DNA of 37,905 bases, taken from NCBI GenBank assembly GCA_910587865.1, contig CAJUNX010000041.1:1-37905 (forward strand), written 5' to 3'. Made by a program: the position numbers and the translations under genes. Origin of the DNA: an uncultured Roseburia sp. Its GTDB lineage: Bacteria; Bacillota; Clostridia; Lachnospirales; Lachnospiraceae. Position 1 is the stretch's first letter. Each line of letters begins with the position of its first letter. Positions 1 to 7,176 of the stretch are shown here, one piece after another. The notes under the pieces were generated by a model. The model saw only the letters and a program-made list of their open reading frames with translations. It was not told the DNA's origin and did no database searches.

Positions 1-548
1 TGCCCGAGGGGGTGGATCTCTGGCTTGAGGCGGAGATCGGCATCGTCGGCTGCGGTTCCTCGCCTTCGTGGGAGAACGCAGATCCGGATCTGATCGACGC
101 GGGCGGGCAGCCGGCATCCGTGATCCCGGGCGGCAGCGTGTGCAATCACGATACCTCTTTCGCGTTTATCCGGGGCGGGCATATCGACGCGACCGTCCTC
201 GGCACACTGCAGGTGGATCAGGAGGGGAACATCGCGAACTGGACGATCCCGGGCAAGATGGTTCCCGGAATGGGCGGCGCGATGGATCTGTGCGCGGGCG
301 TGAAAAAGATCGTGGTGGCCACGGATCACTGCGAGAAGAACGGCCAGTCGAAGATTTTAAAGAAATGTACGCTGCCCCTGACCGGCGCGCGCTGTGTGAC
401 GGATATCGTGACGGAGCGGTGCTACTTTGAGGTGACATCAGACGGGCTCGTGCTCCGGGAGCTGGCGCCGGGCTATACGGTGGAGGATATCCGGGCATGC
501 ACGGAGGCAGACTTTGCGGTGGCGGAGGAAATCGGCGTGATGTCGTGA
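1..548 (+). CDS. 3-oxoacid/acetate-type CoA-transferase subunit B, 5'-truncated
   Basis: This is the C-terminal part of a family I CoA-transferase beta subunit (AtoA/CtfB/ScoB type), which moves CoA between short-chain acyl-CoA and a carboxylic acid in the cytoplasm. The reading frame is open from base 3, and residues PEGV run straight into the family core, so the true start lies left of the window. The GTG at 12 is an internal valine. The motif AEIGIVGCG corresponds to the family's SENG-(I/L)-LG-x-G signature. Its Glu (codon 33-35) aligns with the catalytic glutamate that forms the glutamyl-CoA intermediate. Further family blocks are PGGSVCNHD, GGHIDATVLG and PGKMVPGMGGAMDL. The Asn of SENG is Ile here. 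The alpha subunit would be expected just upstream, outside the window. The family call is firm; the natural acyl substrate cannot be read. Confidence 0.93.
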   Translation, partial: PEGVDLWLEAEIGIVGCGSSPSWENADPDLIDAGGQPASVIPGGSVCNHDTSFAFIRGGHIDATVLGTLQVDQEGNIANWTIPGKMVPGMGGAMDLCAGVKKIVVATDHCEKNGQSKILKKCTLPLTGARCVTDIVTERCYFEVTSDGLVLRELAPGYTVEDIRACTEADFAVAEEIGVMS

Positions 549-591
549 CACTGTCGCCAGGGAATCCTGTGACAGAGACAGAAATACAGCA

Positions 592-770
592 CATGCGGCC
601 GCCGTGCCGTCGTGACCCTGTCACGGCAGAAGCCGGGAAGAGAGAGCGGGAAGAGCATGCGGCCGCCGTGCCGTCATGACCCTGTCACGGCAAAAGCCGG
701 GAAGAGAGAGCGGGAAGAGCATGCGGCCGCCGTGCCGTCATGACTCTGTCACGGCAAAAGCCGGGAAGAG
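592..770. repeat. 64-bp tandem repeat, about 2.8 copies
   Basis: Units begin at 592, 656 and 720 with CATGCGGCCGCCGTGCCGTC. The period is exactly 64 bp, and the third copy stops near 770. Copies differ by only a few substitutions. Each unit holds a small inverted repeat, GTGAC-CCT-GTCAC in copy 1 and a degraded form in the others. The array fills most of the 375-base spacer between the CoA-transferase and the first GH3 gene. I see no credible gene in it: open frames across it are by-products of the repeat. Confidence 0.9.
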
Positions 771-835
771 CAGGCATAGAAAAAGATGCGCGCAGCGTTT
801 CCTGACGGGAGCCCTCGCGTATCTTTTTGTGTCGG

Positions 836-865
836 AAAACTGCATAAACTGGTCACAAAACTGCA
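836..865. promoter_or_regulatory. Paired direct repeat AAAACTGCA upstream of GH3 gene
   Basis: The 9-mer AAAACTGCA occurs at 836-844 and again at 857-865. The starts are 21 bp apart, about two helical turns, just upstream of the putative -10 at 888-893. This spacing fits a dimeric activator or repressor site. No regulator is identified. Confidence 0.3.
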
Positions 866-884
866 ATCTTTTGCGCCGCGGATC

Positions 885-893
885 TGTTACAAT
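885..893 (+). promoter_or_regulatory. Putative extended -10 promoter for GH3 gene
   Basis: TG-T-TACAAT at 885-893 is an extended -10 box lying 31 bases before the start codon at 924. No good -35 box lies 17 bp upstream (865-870), which is common for extended -10 promoters. Confidence 0.4.
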
Positions 894-923
894 AAAAACA
901 GAAAAAGAATGGAGGAGAATGAC

Positions 924-2621
924 ATGTTTGATTACAAGGCAAAACCGTTTTATCTCTCGGACGAGGATATCCGCTGGGTGGAGGATACCTGGGAGGGTAT
1001 GACGACGGAGGAAAAAATCGGTCAGCTGTTCTGCCCGATCGAGATGTCCACGGACGAGGCCGAGCTGCGGCGCGATGTGGAGGAACGGCACATCGGCGGC
1101 GTGCTCTACCGTGTGGGACAGGCGAAGGAGATCTTAGAGAGTCACCGCATCCTGCAGAAGTACAGCAAAATCCCGATTTTTACCGCGTCAAACCTTGAGA
1201 TGGGCGGAAGCGGCTCCGCGGTGGAGGGGACCTACTACGGTGTGGAAATGCTCGTGGCGGCGACGGACAATGTGGAGCGCGCGTATCAGCTCGGAAAAGT
1301 CTCCTGTAAGGAAGGAGCCGCGGTCGGCGTCAACTGGGCGTTTGCACCGATCGTTGACATTGACCGGAACTTCCGAAATCCGATTACGAACGTAAGGACA
1401 TTTGGCGCGGACAAGGATCGTGTCAAAGCCATGGGCGCGGCATACCTGCGTGCGGCGAAGGAAGAGGGCGTGGCAGCCTGCATCAAGCACTTTCCGGGAG
1501 ACGGTGTGGATGAGCGCGATCAGCATCTGCTGACCAGCATCAATTCCTTAAGCTGCGAGGAGTGGGACGCGACCTACGGCGATATCTACAAATCGCTGAT
1601 TGACGAGGGCGCGCTGACGCTGATGGCGGGCCATATCGCGATGCCGGCCTACGAGGAGCATTTTGACGGGAAACCCTGTGACCGGGTGATCCCGGCGACG
1701 CAGTCGAAAAACCTGCTGCAGAAGCTCTTGAGAGAGAAGCTCGGGTTTAACGGCTTAATCAGCACGGACGCGACGCCGATGGTCGGCTTCTGCTGTGCCG
1801 AAGAACGGAGAAATGCGGTTCCGCTCGCGATCGAAAACGGCTGTGATGTCTTCCTGTTCAATAAGGATCTCGAGGAGGATCTTTTTTACATGACCGAGGG
1901 CTTAAAGAAAGGGCTTCTCTCCGAGGCGCGTCTGGAGGAGGCGGTAAAGCGCATTCTCGCGACGAAGGCAGCGATGGGACTTCACGAAAAGCAGAAAGAG
2001 GGAACGCTCGTGCCGGATGAGAGTGCGTTTGCCGTGTTAAATTGTGCGGAGCATGACGCATGGGCAAAGGAATGCGCGGACGAGGGAGTGACGCTGGTAA
2101 AGGATACCGCCGGGCTTCTTCCTGTCACGCCGGAGAAGCATAAAAGAGTCCTGCTTCAGCTGATGGGCGGTTTCCCGTCGGACGAGCGCGTCTGCGGCCG
2201 GTTTGTGGAGCTTCTCACGGAAGCGGGCTTTGAAGTGACGGTGTATGAGAAGGAGCAGCTCGGCTTCGGCGGGGTGAAGTTTGACACGGTGGAGCAGTTC
2301 CGTGCAAAATATGACCTGGTGCTTTATGTCGGGAATATCGAGACGGCCAGCAACAAAACAGTCGCGCGCATCAGCTGGCATACGCTTTTCGGACTCGGCA
2401 ACAACATGCCGTGGTTTACAAAGGAGATCCCGACGGCGTTTGTCAGTGTCGGCAACCCCTATCACCTTATGGATGTGCCGATGATACCGGCATTTGTAAA
2501 CGGATACTGCAATTCCGAATATGTCATCCGCGCCGTGGTGGAGAAGCTGACCGGAAAGAGCGAATTTAAGGGCAAAAGCCCGGTGGACGCATTCTGCGGC
2601 AGGTGGGACACCAGACTGTAA
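924..2621 (+). CDS. Glycoside hydrolase family 3 protein, NagZ-like, cytosolic
   Basis: A 565-residue GH3 protein related to beta-N-acetylhexosaminidases, which release terminal N-acetylhexosamines from glycans or muropeptides. The N-terminal TIM barrel spans about residues 20-340. It carries KHFPGDG (188-194) followed by DQH (199-201), which matches the NagZ loop with the catalytic His. The probable nucleophile is Asp282 in ISTDATPM. A C-terminal alpha/beta domain follows. The second-last motif position is Asp (PGDG) where NagZ usually has His (PGHG). There is no signal peptide, so it should act inside the cell. The ATG at 924 was chosen because GGAGGAG at 911-917 sits at good spacing and homology begins there; the frame is open further upstream but crosses the repeat spacer. 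The esterase gene follows and may be co-transcribed. Family is secure; the exact sugar is not. Confidence 0.9.
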   Translation: MFDYKAKPFYLSDEDIRWVEDTWEGMTTEEKIGQLFCPIEMSTDEAELRRDVEERHIGGVLYRVGQAKEILESHRILQKYSKIPIFTASNLEMGGSGSAVEGTYYGVEMLVAATDNVERAYQLGKVSCKEGAAVGVNWAFAPIVDIDRNFRNPITNVRTFGADKDRVKAMGAAYLRAAKEEGVAACIKHFPGDGVDERDQHLLTSINSLSCEEWDATYGDIYKSLIDEGALTLMAGHIAMPAYEEHFDGKPCDRVIPATQSKNLLQKLLREKLGFNGLISTDATPMVGFCCAEERRNAVPLAIENGCDVFLFNKDLEEDLFYMTEGLKKGLLSEARLEEAVKRILATKAAMGLHEKQKEGTLVPDESAFAVLNCAEHDAWAKECADEGVTLVKDTAGLLPVTPEKHKRVLLQLMGGFPSDERVCGRFVELLTEAGFEVTVYEKEQLGFGGVKFDTVEQFRAKYDLVLYVGNIETASNKTVARISWHTLFGLGNNMPWFTKEIPTAFVSVGNPYHLMDVPMIPAFVNGYCNSEYVIRAVVEKLTGKSEFKGKSPVDAFCGRWDTRL

Positions 2622-2655
2622 GGTCTGATCCGCGTCATTCGCGGGGAAAAGATAA

Positions 2656-2690
2656 GAGGGACTGGCGGTTTCATGCCGGTCCCTCCGTTT
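2656..2690 (+). terminator. Hairpin with weak T-tract between GH3 and esterase genes
   Basis: An 11-bp stem (2656-2666 with 2675-2685, one G-T pair) with an 8-base loop is followed only by CGTTT. It is a weak intrinsic terminator or a processing hairpin. It may partly separate GH3 expression from the downstream esterase. Confidence 0.4.
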
Positions 2691-2711
2691 AAAAATGGAG
2701 AGGAGATTCCG

Positions 2712-3689
2712 ATGAGATCAGAAATTATTTCTTTATACGAGGGCAGAAGCGACGTCACCCTGACAACTTATATCCTGGACGATTCCGCAGAGATGCTCGC
2801 GGGAAAAAAGAGGCCCGCAGTGTTAGTCTGCCCGGGAGGCGCTTACATGAACTGCTCCGACAGAGAGGGCGAACCGGTCGCGCTGCGGTTTGCGTCGATG
2901 GGATACCATGCGTTTGTGCTGCGCTATTCGGTCTACGGCGAGGGGAAACGCGAAGGTTTTCCCGATCTGTCAAAGCCGCTTCCGGTGAAAGAGCACAGCC
3001 AGTATCCGGTTCCGATGCGGGAAATCGGACAGTCGCTTAAGTTCATCCGGGAGCACGGGGAAGACTGGCTCGTGGATGCGGACCGGATCGCGATCTGCGG
3101 TTTTTCGGCCGGGGCGCACAACTGCGCGATGTATGAGACGAACTGGAACCGGCCGGTGATTTACGAATATTTAAAGACAGAGCCGGAAAAGATCCGCCCG
3201 GCGGCGGTGATCTTAGGTTATACGCTGAGCGATTACCTGTATATGAAAGAGATGGCGGAAAAACAGGGGCCGATGGCGCTCGGACTGTTTGCGGCGTCAA
3301 ACACTTCGTTCCTCGGGGAGGCGGAGCCGTCCGATGATCGCCTTGAGCTGGTGAGTCCCGCGAGGCATGTGACGGCACAGACGCCGCCGACGTTCCTTTG
3401 GGCGACGGCCGGGGACAATCTGGTGCCCGTGCAGCACAGCATCCGTATGGCGCATGCGCTTGCGGATCACGGGGTTCCCTTTGAGCTGCACATCTTTGAG
3501 GAGGGGGATCACGGGCTGGCGCTCGCGGATCAGACCAGCGCCGCCGTGCGGTCGCAGATCAATGCGGACGCCGTGAAGTGGAGCGCGCTTGCGGACGCCT
3601 GGTTAAAGAAGCGTTTCGCTTTTGATCTGCCGGAGATGACGGAATTCGAGCGGATGATGGCGGAGCAGGAAAAAGCTGCAGAACTTTAA
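2712..3689 (+). CDS. Alpha/beta-hydrolase, acetyl-esterase/lipase-like
   Basis: A 325-residue alpha/beta-hydrolase of the COG0657 / acetyl-xylan-esterase-like group, probably a cytosolic deacylase of sugars or small esters. CPGGAY near residue 42 forms the oxyanion-hole loop. The nucleophile elbow is GFSAG with Ser132. The likely acid is Asp235 (TAGDN) and the base is His267 (GDHG), so the triad is complete. No signal peptide is present. The ATG at 2712 follows GGAGAGGAG (2698-2706) at ideal distance; an earlier in-frame ATG at 2673 lies in the hairpin loop and has no ribosome site. It sits 90 bases behind the GH3 gene, which suggests that the pair handles acylated oligosaccharides after import. 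That substrate is inferred only from context. Confidence 0.87.
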   Translation: MRSEIISLYEGRSDVTLTTYILDDSAEMLAGKKRPAVLVCPGGAYMNCSDREGEPVALRFASMGYHAFVLRYSVYGEGKREGFPDLSKPLPVKEHSQYPVPMREIGQSLKFIREHGEDWLVDADRIAICGFSAGAHNCAMYETNWNRPVIYEYLKTEPEKIRPAAVILGYTLSDYLYMKEMAEKQGPMALGLFAASNTSFLGEAEPSDDRLELVSPARHVTAQTPPTFLWATAGDNLVPVQHSIRMAHALADHGVPFELHIFEEGDHGLALADQTSAAVRSQINADAVKWSALADAWLKKRFAFDLPEMTEFERMMAEQEKAAEL

Positions 3690-3890
3690 TTGCGAAGGCA
3701 TTTTCTGATGGCGTACATAGATCCACAGTTATTTCCCGCCGGAACGAAGCCGGAAAATCGCGGGGAGGTTTCACGGGATTCGGACAACGGTCTGTTCAGA
3801 CGGCAGGGCGGTGCATACCTTGCGTCACTGTGCCGGTCCTGCCATGCGGGGATTCATGCGGAGCGCGGCGACCGCCGGCAGAAAAAATAA
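3690..3890 (+). pseudogene. Decayed HNH endonuclease C-terminal remnant
   Basis: The frame ending at TAA 3888-3890 closes with LCRSCHAGIHAERGDR (about 3825-3872), followed by a short basic end. This strongly resembles the last zinc-knuckle/HNH segment of phage-type HNH endonucleases, which typically read LCxSCHxxIHAERGDR near the C-terminus. The upstream half of the domain (first Cys pair, HH-I-x-P block) is absent in all three forward frames back to the esterase stop. There is no ribosome site at the possible TTG (3690) or ATG (3708) starts. I read it as a broken relic rather than a functional gene. The first part of this frame (3690-3800) has no recognisable homology. Confidence 0.5.
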
Positions 3891-3939
3891 CAGGCAGGGA
3901 GCGCCACAAAGATGGAATTGCCTGCCTGTTCCTTTTTTT
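3889..3939 (+). terminator. Intrinsic terminator
   Basis: A perfect 10-bp stem (3889-3898 with 3921-3930) and a 22-base loop are followed by CCTTTTTTT. It would stop transcripts coming from the GH3/esterase genes. Confidence 0.75.
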
Positions 3940-4018
3940 GAAAAGATCTGAGTGTGAAATGGGCTTATAAGCCTTATTTTTATATGCGGGTGCAGAAAAT
4001 AACGATAGCCGCAATTTC

Positions 4019-4048
4019 TGTTTCTTCCGAATGTGTTTCTTCCGAATG
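4019..4048. repeat. 15-bp perfect tandem duplication upstream of promoter
   Basis: TGTTTCTTCCGAATG occurs at 4019-4033 and again at 4034-4048 without change. It ends 11 bases before the -35 box at 4060. It could be a paired regulator site or a recent slip duplication. Confidence 0.6.
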
Positions 4049-4059
4049 CTGAAATATAT

Positions 4060-4088
4060 TTGACGAAAGGCACATTTTACAGTAGAGT
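4060..4088 (+). promoter_or_regulatory. Sigma-A promoter for CmpB-type membrane protein
   Basis: TTGACG (4060-4065), a 17-bp spacer, then TAGAGT (4083-4088). It lies 35 bases before the ATG at 4124. Confidence 0.6.
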
Positions 4089-4123
4089 ATAGATATTACG
4101 CATCAGAGAAACGGAGTACACGG

Positions 4124-5446
4124 ATGAATTACACAGGATATGAGCTGCTATGGCTGTTTCTGGCTTATTCCTTTCTGGGATGGATTTTAGAGACGGTTGT
4201 CGCGGCGGTAAAACAGAAGCGGTTTGTTAACCGGGGCCTGATCAACGGCCCGTTTTGTATGATTTACGGCTGTTCGGCGGTGATTGTGACCGTATCTCTG
4301 CCGGAGCTGCACGGCTTCTGGCTGCTGCTCGGGAGCATGATTTTATCGACGGTCATCGAGTGGACGGCAGGGCACATGATCGAGCGGATGTATCATGAGC
4401 GCTGGTGGGATTATTCCGCGCTGCCCTGGAACCTGGACGGCTATATCTGCCTGCCCGCATCGTTTGCCTGGGGCTGCCTTGGCATTGCGGCGGTCCGGTG
4501 GGGAAATCCGCTGCTTACGACCGTCTTTGCGATGCTGCCGGCGCCTGCAGGCCGGATTCTCGTGTGGGTGCTGCTCGTTGTGCTTGCGGTGGACGGGCTT
4601 GCCACATTTCTGATTATGGCGGGATGGAGCCGTTCAGACCGCTGGGTACAGACGGATGCATGGTTTAACCGGTTAAGCGGCCGGCTCGGAAAGCGGATTT
4701 TCGATCTTGTGGACAGAAGACTCGGGCGGGCATATCCGGAGCACGGGAAACGGGAGCATGAGCGCGTACGCTCCGTCGTGTTTGCGGAGGGCTGCAGCTT
4801 TTACAAGATCTGTATGCTGTTTTTTGTCGGAGCATTTCTGGGAGATATCACGGAGACGATATTCTGCCGCCTGACCGCAGGGGTGTGGATGAGCCGCAGC
4901 AGTGTGGTGTGGGGCCCGTTTTCCATCGTATGGGGACTGGCGATCGCGGCGGTGACCGCGCTTTTGTATCGTTACAGACAGCAGTCGGACGGTTTCTTAT
5001 TCGGCATGGGAACCCTTCTCGGAGGCGCTTACGAATATCTCTGCAGCGTGTTTACGGAGCTTGTATTCGGCACCGTATTCTGGGATTACAGCCATATGCC
5101 GTTTAACCTGGGCGGGAGGATTAATCTGCTGTACTGCTTTTTCTGGGGGATCGCTGCGGTGGTCTGGTTTAAGAAGCTCTATCCGCGGATCTCGTCGCTG
5201 ATCGAGCGGATCCCGATGCGGGCGGGAAAAGTTATGACCTGGCTGCTGCTGGTCTTTATGTGCTGCAATATGCTGGTGTCCGCGATGGCGCTGGCCCGCT
5301 ATGACGAGCGGGCGCGCGGGCTTGCCGCGGAATCGGACTGGCAGCGGACGATGGATGAGCATTTTACGGATGAGCGCATGGAACGGATTTATCCGAATGC
5401 GCTGACCGTGGAAGAAAAGAAACAGGAAGAAAAGAAACAGGAATAA
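4124..5446 (+). CDS. Putative ABC-transporter permease family membrane protein (PF06541-like), duplicated
   Basis: A 440-residue polytopic membrane protein of the family named putative ABC-transporter type IV (CmpB). Its true role is unknown and no ATPase gene is adjacent. It contains two homologous halves. Each half opens with a helix of the type FLGWILET (about residue 18) or FLGDITET (second half), has a NGPF or WGPF turn, and carries WDYSxxPxNLxGxI (WDYS at 95-98 and 320-323). A soluble loop of about 50 charged residues joins the halves. The C-terminus is a short charged tail with EEKKQ repeated twice. Start 4124 has GGAG at 4113-4116 and a good upstream promoter. Most family members carry one unit, so this is a fused duplicate. 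Membrane location is certain; a transport function is not. Confidence 0.82.
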   Translation: MNYTGYELLWLFLAYSFLGWILETVVAAVKQKRFVNRGLINGPFCMIYGCSAVIVTVSLPELHGFWLLLGSMILSTVIEWTAGHMIERMYHERWWDYSALPWNLDGYICLPASFAWGCLGIAAVRWGNPLLTTVFAMLPAPAGRILVWVLLVVLAVDGLATFLIMAGWSRSDRWVQTDAWFNRLSGRLGKRIFDLVDRRLGRAYPEHGKREHERVRSVVFAEGCSFYKICMLFFVGAFLGDITETIFCRLTAGVWMSRSSVVWGPFSIVWGLAIAAVTALLYRYRQQSDGFLFGMGTLLGGAYEYLCSVFTELVFGTVFWDYSHMPFNLGGRINLLYCFFWGIAAVVWFKKLYPRISSLIERIPMRAGKVMTWLLLVFMCCNMLVSAMALARYDERARGLAAESDWQRTMDEHFTDERMERIYPNALTVEEKKQEEKKQE

Positions 5447-5470
5447 TCTCTTTCGATTCAGGGAAAGATC

Positions 5471-5479
5471 TGATATAAT
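5471..5479 (+). promoter_or_regulatory. Extended -10 promoter for membrane-anchored GH3
   Basis: TGA-TATAAT at 5471-5479 is a strong extended -10. The hexamer 17 bp upstream, TTTCGA (5451-5456), is poor. Transcription would start near 5486, leaving a leader of about 127 bases that contains the long hairpin at 5501-5563. Confidence 0.6.
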
Positions 5480-5500
5480 GTACACGACAGCTGCGAGCAG

Positions 5501-5563
5501 TGTCAGGATGCGGTTTTGCAAAATGGCAGCCTGCTGACAATTTTGCAAAACCGCATCCTGACA
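5501..5563 (+). other. 24-bp perfect hairpin in GH3 leader
   Basis: Arms 5501-5524 and 5540-5563 are perfect reverse complements over 24 bases around a 15-base loop. No T-tract follows, so it is not a standard terminator. It sits between the promoter (5471-5479) and the start codon (5613). It could be an RNase III substrate, an mRNA stabiliser, a protein site, or a dispersed palindromic repeat. Confidence 0.85.
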
Positions 5564-5612
5564 GGGCGACAGCCCGTGAGCGGGAAGAAGCGAAGGAAAG
5601 GTATAGAGGATT

Positions 5613-7088
5613 ATGAACCAGGAAGATAGACGGCGGAGAAGACAGCAGGATACCAAAAACGCGACAATTGTCTTTATGATATTTCTGATTGTGGTCGTGC
5701 TGACGATTGCAGGGGCGGTAGTCCTGATCGGAAAACTAGTGATGCCAAAAGAGAAAACGGATACGGAGCCGGTGCAGAATGCGGCGACGGAGAATCCGCC
5801 TGCGACGGAATACATTGCGCCTCCGGAGCCGGAACCGGTGGACGATACACCGGAGCGTGCGGCCCAGATCGTGGCGGGCATGACCCTGGAGGATAAGGTC
5901 GCGCAGATGTTTATGGTGACGCCGAATGCGCTGACCGGATTTTCCGGCGTGACGGCGGCGGGCGATACGACGCGTGAAGCTTATCAAAACCGTCCGGTGG
6001 GCGGGCTGATCTATATGGGAGATAATCTCACGGACAGGGAGCAGACGACCACCATGCTCACAAATATGCAGGCATTTGCGATTGAGCGGACGGGGCTGCC
6101 GGTTTTCCTCGGCGTGGACGAGGAGGGAGGACGGGTCGCACGTATTGCGGGAAATGCGGAATTCGGCGTGACAAACGTAGGCGATATGAAAACGATCGGC
6201 GCGACGGGAGATCCGCAGAACGCCTATTCTGCCGGAAATACGATCGGGACATACCTGGCGCAGCTGGGTTTTAACGTGGACTTTGCCCCGGTGGCGGATG
6301 TTCTCACAAATCCGGACAACACCGTGATCGGCGATCGTTCCTTTGGCTCGGATCCTCAGATGGTGGCGGGAATGGTGACTGCGGAGCTGCAGGGTCTCTC
6401 CGACGCAGGGGTTCTGGGTGCGGTAAAGCATTTCCCGGGCCATGGCGGCACGTCGGGAGACTCGCACAACGAAGCCGTTTCACTGGACAGGACGTTAGAG
6501 GAGCTGACGGCGCAGGAATTCGTACCCTTCCAGAATGCGGTGAATGCAGGGGCGCCGTTTGTCATGGTCGGGCATATCTCTGTACCCGGTGTGACGGGGG
6601 ACAACACGCCGGCCTCGCTTTCAGGCCGCATGATTACGGAGATTCTTCGCGGGCAGATGGGATATAACGGGATTGTGATCACGGACGGAATGAATATGAA
6701 GGCGGTCACAAATTCCTACAACTCCGACGCGGCGAGCGTGATGGCGGTCCAGGCCGGGGTCGATATGATTCTGATGCCGGCAAATTTTGAGACGGCATAT
6801 AACGGTGTGCTTGAGGCGGTGAGAAACGGCACGATCACGGAGGAACGGATCAACGAATCCGTGGTGCGGATCGTGACGGCAAAGCTGCGGATGCAGCAGG
6901 CGTCTGCGCCGGAGGACGGTTTGACTCCGGATGCGCCGCAGGGCGGAACACCGGAGGACGGTTTGACTCCGGATGCGCCGCAGGGCGGAACGCCGGAGAA
7001 CGGTTTGACTCCGGATGCGCCGCAGGGCGGAACGCCGGCAGAAGATACGACGCTGGATGCCTCACAGGACGGAACGCCGGCACAATAG
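5613..7088 (+). CDS. Membrane-anchored GH3 beta-N-acetylhexosaminidase-like protein
   Basis: A 491-residue extracytoplasmic GH3 enzyme. One transmembrane helix (about residues 19-40) with a short charged N-terminus anchors it with the catalytic domain outside. A spacer rich in Pro, Glu and Thr follows, then the GH3 barrel at about 85-415. The NagZ signature KHFPGHGGTSGDSH spans 272-285, with His285 as the catalytic base/acid. Asp358 in VITDGMNM is the nucleophile. It lacks the second alpha/beta domain, like single-domain NagZ. The C-terminus is a low-complexity tail of 14-residue repeats ending in Pro-Ala-Gln. The likely role is removal of N-acetylglucosamine from peptidoglycan fragments or host/dietary glycans at the cell surface. 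Start 5613 is supported by AGAGG just upstream and by the fit of the anchor. Confidence 0.9.
   Translation: MNQEDRRRRRQQDTKNATIVFMIFLIVVVLTIAGAVVLIGKLVMPKEKTDTEPVQNAATENPPATEYIAPPEPEPVDDTPERAAQIVAGMTLEDKVAQMFMVTPNALTGFSGVTAAGDTTREAYQNRPVGGLIYMGDNLTDREQTTTMLTNMQAFAIERTGLPVFLGVDEEGGRVARIAGNAEFGVTNVGDMKTIGATGDPQNAYSAGNTIGTYLAQLGFNVDFAPVADVLTNPDNTVIGDRSFGSDPQMVAGMVTAELQGLSDAGVLGAVKHFPGHGGTSGDSHNEAVSLDRTLEELTAQEFVPFQNAVNAGAPFVMVGHISVPGVTGDNTPASLSGRMITEILRGQMGYNGIVITDGMNMKAVTNSYNSDAASVMAVQAGVDMILMPANFETAYNGVLEAVRNGTITEERINESVVRIVTAKLRMQQASAPEDGLTPDAPQGGTPEDGLTPDAPQGGTPENGLTPDAPQGGTPAEDTTLDASQDGTPAQ
6909..7076 (+). repeat. 42-bp in-frame tandem repeat, 4 copies
   Basis: Units 6909-6950, 6951-6992 and 6993-7034 are nearly identical and encode PEDGLTPDAPQGGT-type 14-mers. 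The fourth unit, 7035-7076, is diverged. The repeats make an acidic, Pro/Gly-rich C-terminal tail on the GH3 enzyme. Copy number is likely to vary between strains. Confidence 0.9.
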
Positions 7089-7133
7089 AATCCGGCAATA
7101 TTAAAAAAGATTGTCCCCAAAATCCAGAGGACA

Positions 7134-7163
7134 AAAAAGGGATGGCATATGCCATCCCTTTTT
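7134..7163. terminator. Bidirectional terminator, 30-base perfect palindrome
   Basis: A5-GGGATGGCATATGCCATCCC-T5 is self-complementary over 30 bases. It lies between the convergent GH3 (plus) and AIM24 (minus) genes and offers a T-tract to both strands. Confidence 0.9.
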
Positions 7164-7176
7164 CACGTCTGCTTTT

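Noticed and set aside
5478..5537. Short upstream open frame (19 codons) ending in the loop of the 24-bp hairpin.
   Set aside because: Its ATG overlaps the -10 box, so it would not be in the transcript, and it has no ribosome site.
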